From the IMG/VR virus record IMGVR_UViG_3300007760_000048, positions 1 through 36,886 of that record: DNA of 36,886 bases; one strand, written 5' to 3'. Under the pieces are notes generated by a model, which did not search any database, was not told where the DNA came from, and was given only the letters and a program-made list of their open reading frames with translations. The DNA is from a virus. This document shows positions 32,177 to 36,886 of the stretch, in pieces; position 1 is the stretch's first letter, and every line of letters begins with the position of its first letter. Made by a program: the position numbers and the translations under genes.

Positions 32177-32184
32177 TAAGTAGT
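32177..32184 (-). promoter_or_regulatory. ACTAnTTA box upstream of the holin-like gene
   Basis: Minus-strand ACTACTTA in GACACTACTTAT, 19 bases before the holin-like ATG, directly after the nuclease gene stop at 32187. It could start late expression of membrane and packaging genes separately from the replication genes. Confidence 0.4.
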
Positions 32185-32186
32185 GT

Positions 32187-35100
32187 CTATTGATTAATAT
32201 GAGCGAATTCGCCCTTTCTGTCTATATCTATTGTCACATCTGCAGAATCTTTTAAACTGTCAAGATGTGAGATCAAAATAACCTTATTAAATTGCACTTT
32301 TATTAAGTCAACAATCCTATTAAAGCCTTCCATGTTATTCTCGTCGAGAGCCGTTCCTGGTTCGTCAAGAATGAAAATATCACCGCGAGGCAGCGTACTT
32401 ACACTGAGTAGTGCCAAACGAATTGCGATAGCTGCCAATGTCTTTTCTGCGCCAGAGCCGAGCTCAATCGGGCGCGGATCAAACTTTGGATGCTTGATCA
32501 AAACATCAAGCTTTCTGCCATCTGTCTCAAGATATATCTCAAAGTCAACAACGTTTGAAAGCACCTTAGATATTTCGGCGTTGATAACGGGGAGCCTTCT
32601 TTTTACAATATCCGAAGATATTCCATGAGGGTGCATGCACTGCAAAAAATAATCATAAGCTGCATACTCTTCCCTCTTTTGATGAAGTGTTGCTCTGTCG
32701 TGCTCCAAAGAGGACAACTTCTCTTCTAAGGAGCCATGAATCTTATAGAGTTTCATTATTTCTTCTTCACATGCATCAAGGCATAGCGCAGAAGAAGAAT
32801 TCTTTTTTTGCTTTCTTTCTCTCTCTCTTAGGAGGAGTTCCAAATTTTCAATAGCTTCGCGGTTTTCTTCATAGATTTTTAAATCCACCTCAAGATCTTC
32901 GATGTGCCTTTCCTTTGAGAGAACTTCCAAAGCAAGTTTTTCAACCAACAAAGATGCCTCAGATACTGCTCTTTCTTTTTGTAGCTTTTTGGTAATAAGC
33001 TGATCATATTTTTCAATCCGAGAGTCCACAGACTCTGGCTCAAGCAAATTTAAGCACCTTTCTTTGTCTTTTCTTTTCGAGGTTATTTCATAAAGCTTTC
33101 CTTCCAAAGACGGCAGTCTCCCCTGAGCAATAGTGGCGTCCTTCAACAACTTACAATGCAAAAATTTGTCTCCGCATGGGACTTCGTTCAATAACGTAGA
33201 CTTTTTCTTTGCTACCTTCAATCGTTCGTGGCTCGTCTTCTCCTCTCCTGATAATTCTCCTAGTTCCTTTTCGAGTCGAACAATTTCTTCTTTTGCTTTT
33301 TTATATTCGTCGACATTAAAAGATGCCAGAAAGCCATTTATCTTCTCAAGGTTTTCAACATCGTCCTTTAAGGACTCCTGGGTGGTGGTGGAAGTTTCAT
33401 TTAAGGAGAACACCTCTTCGGTTAGTCGGGAAATTTGCTTCTTTGAATTTTCTGCGTCAATTATTTCTGCAGGAATAGAATCGATTTGAGATGTGATTGT
33501 TGCAACCTCTTCGTCGATCTCTGCCATTTCTAATTTTATGTTATTGCATTTTTCCTTTTGTTCTTCAAGCTCATTGGAGTTTCTAACAACATCGGCAGCG
33601 CAGGCGCCGATCTCATTGTTGTAATCTCTGCCCTCAAGTGCCTTAACGAGCCCCTTGAGATCTGCAGCTTCTTCCTTCGCCAATGAAAACTTCTCTTCAA
33701 AAAGAATTAAATCCAAAAACTTTGCAAGAATTTCCTTTCTCCTTGTGGAGCCTTCTTTGATGAAAGTTAGAGAATCAGTCTGAGAGGACATCGATGTCAA
33801 GAGAAAATCCTCTATGGTTCCAAAGTATTTTGCAATATTCTTGTCTGTGTTAGATTTCGTTGTACCGTTCAATTCTCTTTCTTCTCCCGAAGGATCTACA
33901 ACTGAAAAATCAACATCAGTCTTTGCCTCATTTGTTGTCTCTCCCTTGAGTCTCTTGACGTACTTCTCCGAACGTCTTTCGATAACATAATCATTTCCGG
34001 CAATATCGATAACCGCTTTGGCGCGGCACTTCTGCCTGTTCTGGTTAATAATGTTGTAAGATTTCCTCACGTTCTTTGTTGTGTTGCTAAACAGAGCATA
34101 ACAAAGCGAGTCAATCGTGCTGCTTTTACCAGAATAATTTTCACCAAAGATACCGACGACGCCCGACAACTTTTCAAAGTCAACGCGATTGCCAACTCCA
34201 TAGTTAAACAAGTTGTCCCACTCAAGGCTCTTAAGTTTCCAGTGGATGTTTCTTGAAACCTCATCCGCTTCTGATGCCGCTATGCTGTTCATTCGTCGGT
34301 TAATGGACAAAACTTCATAAATAGTATCTTCAGGCAATTCAAAATCTCTCAAGTATTCCCTAATCAACTTCTCCTGGGTTTTCTCGTCTCTGAGATCTTC
34401 GCCAAGTGCAGCCCTAATTGCTTCTTCAACATTGCCCACGATGCCGCTCACATTGTTTTGTGTGGTGGTGGACTCTGGATTGAATTTTGTCTGAACAACC
34501 GATTGAGCTTTTCGCATTGCACCAACAGAAATCTGGTTCATAGAGCGAATACGAATTCTAGCTCCTTCCGGAACTTCTGTGTTTTTCGGAACTTTCCCCT
34601 TCGGAGTAAGAACAATAGTTACAAAAGGATTGATATTAAGTATCTGATGGTGGGAGACAGCAAAGGTGTCCTTATCTTCTATTTCCCAAATCAAAAAACC
34701 CTTATCATTGGTTTCGCCATGGTTCTGCTGAATGGTGGAACCACAATACCTCACCCTTCCCTCGTGATCGAGAGATTGATCTGTTTTGTGAATGTCCCCC
34801 AGAAGTCCATAATCAAACTCTTGGAGCACTGAAATATCGATTCCGTGTTCCAGCATGAACCCTGTCTCTGTTCTGCAGCCAGCTACACTTCCATGATAAA
34901 GTGCGATATTAATTTTGCTATCATCTGTTGGTTCGATGATCCAATTGTCCTTATCAAAAACAGAAAGAACGTTTAAAACAATATTATTTCCAATATCATG
35001 TTCCCCAGAATCTTTATATAAAAATACATTTGGATTTTCCATTGCGGAAACAATAGGTGATACCGCGTCTTGCCGACTATCATTCCTCAAGTTGCCATCA

Positions 35101-35342
35101 TGGTTCCCCAATATGACATGCGTCGGAGCAATCTCAGAAAGATTCCTCATGAATTGGGTTATCATATCTACCAACTCTGGTGATATGTCAGTTTTTCGGT
35201 GAGCTATGTCTCCGCAGTGAACAATATAATCCGGCTTAAGCTCTCGAAGTTGCCCATACAAATCCTCGAAAGCTGCCCTATATTGTTTATGAAATTTTAA
35301 ATTGCGTATGTGAGTGTCACTAATGTGTGCAATCTTTATCAT
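32187..35342 (-). CDS. Single-chain Mre11-Rad50-type nuclease/ATPase (gp47-gp46 fusion)
   Basis: 1051 residues. The N-terminal half (1 to about 350) is an SbcD/Mre11 metallophosphoesterase: D9-x-H11 (HISDTHIRN), D45 (CGDIAHR), N80-H81-D82 (LGNHDG), H150 (LYHG), H185 (LGDIHK). The C-terminal part is SbcC/Rad50: Walker A GENYSGKS at 400-407, long coiled coils about 550-900 with a Cys pair C723-x6-C730 at the middle (zinc-hook-like, not the usual CxxC), signature ELGSGAEKTLAAIA near 955, and Walker B FILDEPGTALD near 993. The complex trims DNA ends for recombination-driven replication; T4 encodes it as genes 47 and 46. No stop or frame break is seen at the junction. The ATG has AGGAGAG upstream. 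It is followed by packaging genes and preceded by primase. Confidence 0.93.
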   Translation of the reverse strand: MIKIAHISDTHIRNLKFHKQYRAAFEDLYGQLRELKPDYIVHCGDIAHRKTDISPELVDMITQFMRNLSEIAPTHVILGNHDGNLRNDSRQDAVSPIVSAMENPNVFLYKDSGEHDIGNNIVLNVLSVFDKDNWIIEPTDDSKINIALYHGSVAGCRTETGFMLEHGIDISVLQEFDYGLLGDIHKTDQSLDHEGRVRYCGSTIQQNHGETNDKGFLIWEIEDKDTFAVSHHQILNINPFVTIVLTPKGKVPKNTEVPEGARIRIRSMNQISVGAMRKAQSVVQTKFNPESTTTQNNVSGIVGNVEEAIRAALGEDLRDEKTQEKLIREYLRDFELPEDTIYEVLSINRRMNSIAASEADEVSRNIHWKLKSLEWDNLFNYGVGNRVDFEKLSGVVGIFGENYSGKSSTIDSLCYALFSNTTKNVRKSYNIINQNRQKCRAKAVIDIAGNDYVIERRSEKYVKRLKGETTNEAKTDVDFSVVDPSGEERELNGTTKSNTDKNIAKYFGTIEDFLLTSMSSQTDSLTFIKEGSTRRKEILAKFLDLILFEEKFSLAKEEAADLKGLVKALEGRDYNNEIGACAADVVRNSNELEEQKEKCNNIKLEMAEIDEEVATITSQIDSIPAEIIDAENSKKQISRLTEEVFSLNETSTTTQESLKDDVENLEKINGFLASFNVDEYKKAKEEIVRLEKELGELSGEEKTSHERLKVAKKKSTLLNEVPCGDKFLHCKLLKDATIAQGRLPSLEGKLYEITSKRKDKERCLNLLEPESVDSRIEKYDQLITKKLQKERAVSEASLLVEKLALEVLSKERHIEDLEVDLKIYEENREAIENLELLLRERERKQKKNSSSALCLDACEEEIMKLYKIHGSLEEKLSSLEHDRATLHQKREEYAAYDYFLQCMHPHGISSDIVKRRLPVINAEISKVLSNVVDFEIYLETDGRKLDVLIKHPKFDPRPIELGSGAEKTLAAIAIRLALLSVSTLPRGDIFILDEPGTALDENNMEGFNRIVDLIKVQFNKVILISHLDSLKDSADVTIDIDRKGEFAHINQ

Positions 35343-35355
35343 ATTTTATTCTCTC

Positions 35356-36324
35356 CTAAATTGCACTAATTCCTTTTAATGCTTGTTCCAGACACGAAAG
35401 AGTTTCCCGCATTGGGATAGCTTCTGCCTTCCTCTGTCTGAAGGTTTCCTTTGGCATTGTGCCAACATCACTGTAACCGGAAACATCTATCTTATATATT
35501 TCCATATCGTATTTCAGAAGGCTCCCGATCAACTTAATCGCTTTTGCCTCTGCATCTGCATCGAGTGCAATATACAGCGGTGTATCGTGATTAACGATTT
35601 TTGAGAACAATCTGCTACCTTCTCGCAGCGACGAGCCGAGAAGGGGTATTGCATTCTCCGCGACGATGGCATCAAATACTCCCTCAACCAAAGTGAGATC
35701 TCCCTCCCAGTCCACATAAAGCTCATTAAATACAATGTCTTTTTGTGCTGGTGGGTTTTTGTACTTGATCCATTCGTCTCCATAAGATCTTGCAATAAAA
35801 TAATTCACTCTACCATCCATGTTAAATGATGGGATTATAACTCTTCCTTCGTATTCCCCAGAGGCACAATAGCCTATCTTCCATTTCAGAACATCTTCTC
35901 TTGTTATCCCGCGAGATTTCAAATACCTCATGGCTTTGACAGAAGAGATATGATTTTTTCTCCCTGTCAATGTTCTAAATTCCTCTGGCAGTTTGATGGT
36001 TTCTTCCGGTTCAGACTCTTCTCTCTTGCCGATGCTTTCGATCAAAGAGATCAAATCCTGCGGTGCAGAAGATAAATCCATCCTGCCCGATAACTCTTCC
36101 CACAACTTTCGCTGACTATAGTTTCCGTATCGGCGGATCAATCTATAAATTGATGGGGATTTATAATCACAAATCCAGCACTTAAAACTGTCTTTTTCTA
36201 TATTAACAGATAGTTTAGGCTTATGATGTTTACACTTCGGGCACATAAAAAGACGCTCGTCCCCAACACGATAAAACGTGCCAAGGACATCTTTTAATAC
36301 CTTTATTCTCTGCTCTGCTGACAA
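35356..36324 (-). CDS. DNA primase (DnaG-type, zinc finger plus TOPRIM)
   Basis: 322 residues. Makes RNA primers for lagging-strand synthesis. Four Cys of a zinc finger: C28 and C31 (CPKC), C49 and C52 (CWIC). A GYCASGEYEGRVIIPSFNMD block (DnaG RNA-polymerase domain start) and TOPRIM with E214 (TLVEGVFDAI) and D255-x-D257 (YIALDADAEA). T4 primase gp61 has a similar size (342). The start is a TTG at 36322-36324, 22 bases within the resolvase gene; no ATG or GTG start exists before the zinc finger. It has a modest GGCGGG upstream. No helicase-binding domain beyond residue 300 is obvious. Confidence 0.9.
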   Translation of the reverse strand: MSAEQRIKVLKDVLGTFYRVGDERLFMCPKCKHHKPKLSVNIEKDSFKCWICDYKSPSIYRLIRRYGNYSQRKLWEELSGRMDLSSAPQDLISLIESIGKREESEPEETIKLPEEFRTLTGRKNHISSVKAMRYLKSRGITREDVLKWKIGYCASGEYEGRVIIPSFNMDGRVNYFIARSYGDEWIKYKNPPAQKDIVFNELYVDWEGDLTLVEGVFDAIVAENAIPLLGSSLREGSRLFSKIVNHDTPLYIALDADAEAKAIKLIGSLLKYDMEIYKIDVSGYSDVGTMPKETFRQRKAEAIPMRETLSCLEQALKGISAI

Positions 36325-36824
36325 ATAAATCCCGCCTTTGCTATAACAATGCTGTCTGCTTTATCGAAACATTCAGGTTTAAAATTACCATATTTGGTAT
36401 ATTGTACCACGAAACGTGGTTCATTGTCAAGCAAAAACTCTACGACTTTCTTTTTAGCCTTTTCGCCACGCGGTACTTTGATCCCGCAAGCTTTTCTTGC
36501 GGAAGCTGCAGAAAGGTACTGGGGGACGACACCAGTGTGTTCGTATATCAACCATGAAACTACTCCATTAAATCTACTCAAAGTAGATAGTGTCTTCGCA
36601 GAAGAAAACCCACTACGAAATGCCTGAAGTGATTGCTCTATATAAACCTCGTCGATGTCATATTTTTCTGACAAGAGTGTAATGTTGCTCCTAACAAACT
36701 TTGCCTTTTGAAAAAAGTTTTTGAACTTTCTCAAATCCCAAGCTTCATTATGAACTATTTTTCCCGCTTTGTCAAGTATTGTAACACCGGTGATGCTGGT
36801 GCTGACATCTAAGCCGCAAATCAT
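36303..36824 (-). CDS. RuvC-type Holliday junction resolvase
   Basis: 173 residues. RNase H-like fold nuclease that cuts branched DNA. Acidic residues in the expected order: D6 in ICGLDVSTSITGVTI, E63 in VYIEQSL, and D154/D157 in ECFDKADSIVIAKAG. Short length and the SLQAFRSG...SAKTLSTLSR block with a basic KVPRGEKAKKKV region suit phage RuvC-like resolvases. The T4 equivalent (endonuclease VII, gp49) is unrelated in fold, so this is a non-T4 solution to debranching before packaging. The ATG at 36822-36824 has only a poor Shine-Dalgarno and lies close behind a -10-like element. Confidence 0.88.
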   Translation of the reverse strand: MICGLDVSTSITGVTILDKAGKIVHNEAWDLRKFKNFFQKAKFVRSNITLLSEKYDIDEVYIEQSLQAFRSGFSSAKTLSTLSRFNGVVSWLIYEHTGVVPQYLSAASARKACGIKVPRGEKAKKKVVEFLLDNEPRFVVQYTKYGNFKPECFDKADSIVIAKAGFICQQSRE

Positions 36825-36830
36825 GCGTCC

Positions 36831-36839
36831 ATTATATCA
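36831..36839 (-). promoter_or_regulatory. Extended -10-like promoter before the resolvase gene
   Basis: Minus-strand TGATATAAT, a perfect TATAAT with the TGn extension, ending six bases before the ATG. A transcript from it would start at or almost at the start codon (leaderless). No good -35 is visible within the window. Confidence 0.4.
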
Positions 36840-36886
36840 CATATCAACCTTAAGTTTAAATGTATAAGTGTCTTTTTCTCGCTTGC

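Overview
The window is a stretch of a large contractile-tailed (T4-related) bacteriophage genome. Every supported gene lies on the minus strand, so transcription runs from the right end to the left end. A T4-type set of head, neck and tail proteins can be recognised: terminase large subunit, portal, prohead protease, scaffold, major capsid protein, neck proteins gp13 and gp14, tail terminator gp15, sheath, tube, a gp26-like baseplate/tail-assembly protein and a tape measure. Gene packing is very tight, with ATGA and TAATG overlaps. A phage-encoded ribosomal protein bS21 and a histone H1 (Hc1)-like protein suggest a marine or aquatic phage of a Gram-negative host. The host itself cannot be read from the sequence. 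No tRNA, integrase, CRISPR array or insertion sequence was seen.

Layout in transcription order. (1) 36824-32187: RuvC-type resolvase, DnaG-type primase, and one long protein that joins the Mre11/SbcD-like nuclease to the Rad50/SbcC-like ATPase (separate gp47 and gp46 in T4). (2) 32157-30524: three small membrane proteins that may be a lysis-type set, a zinc-finger protein and the Hc1-like protein. (3) 30509-24051: a protein of unknown role, terminase, portal, three unassigned proteins (one in the membrane), and the prohead protease. (4) 24050-22058: two small putative capsid-core proteins, bS21, and a tandem pair of putative virion surface proteins. (5) 21804-17706: three paralogous putative fibre/appendage proteins, the last with an Ig-like domain and 29 consecutive glycines. 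(6) 17476-14693: scaffold and major capsid protein. (7) 14570-7712: gp13-like, a 1565-residue protein with two gp14-like domains plus a fibre, and gp15-like. (8) 7595-1: sheath, tube, gp26-like gene with an apparent +1 frameshift extension, a small unknown, tape measure, and the start of another tail/baseplate gene cut by the left edge.

Transcription units are delimited by hairpin terminators at about 22008-22035, 17630-17655, 14642-14666 and 3001-3043, with a weaker one near 7685-7705. Each is followed by a short box, ACTAnTTA on the transcribed-sense strand or a one-mismatch form, just before the next gene. The same box also precedes the tube gene and the holin-like gene. It is the best candidate for this phage's own late promoter or promoter-activator element.

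Most unusual points: the fused, duplicated gp14/fibre neck protein; a C-terminal module shared by four virion-type proteins; the +1 frameshift candidate; the ACTAnTTA box; the single-chain Mre11-Rad50 homologue; and bS21 within the morphogenesis genes. No gap between genes exceeds about 255 bases.
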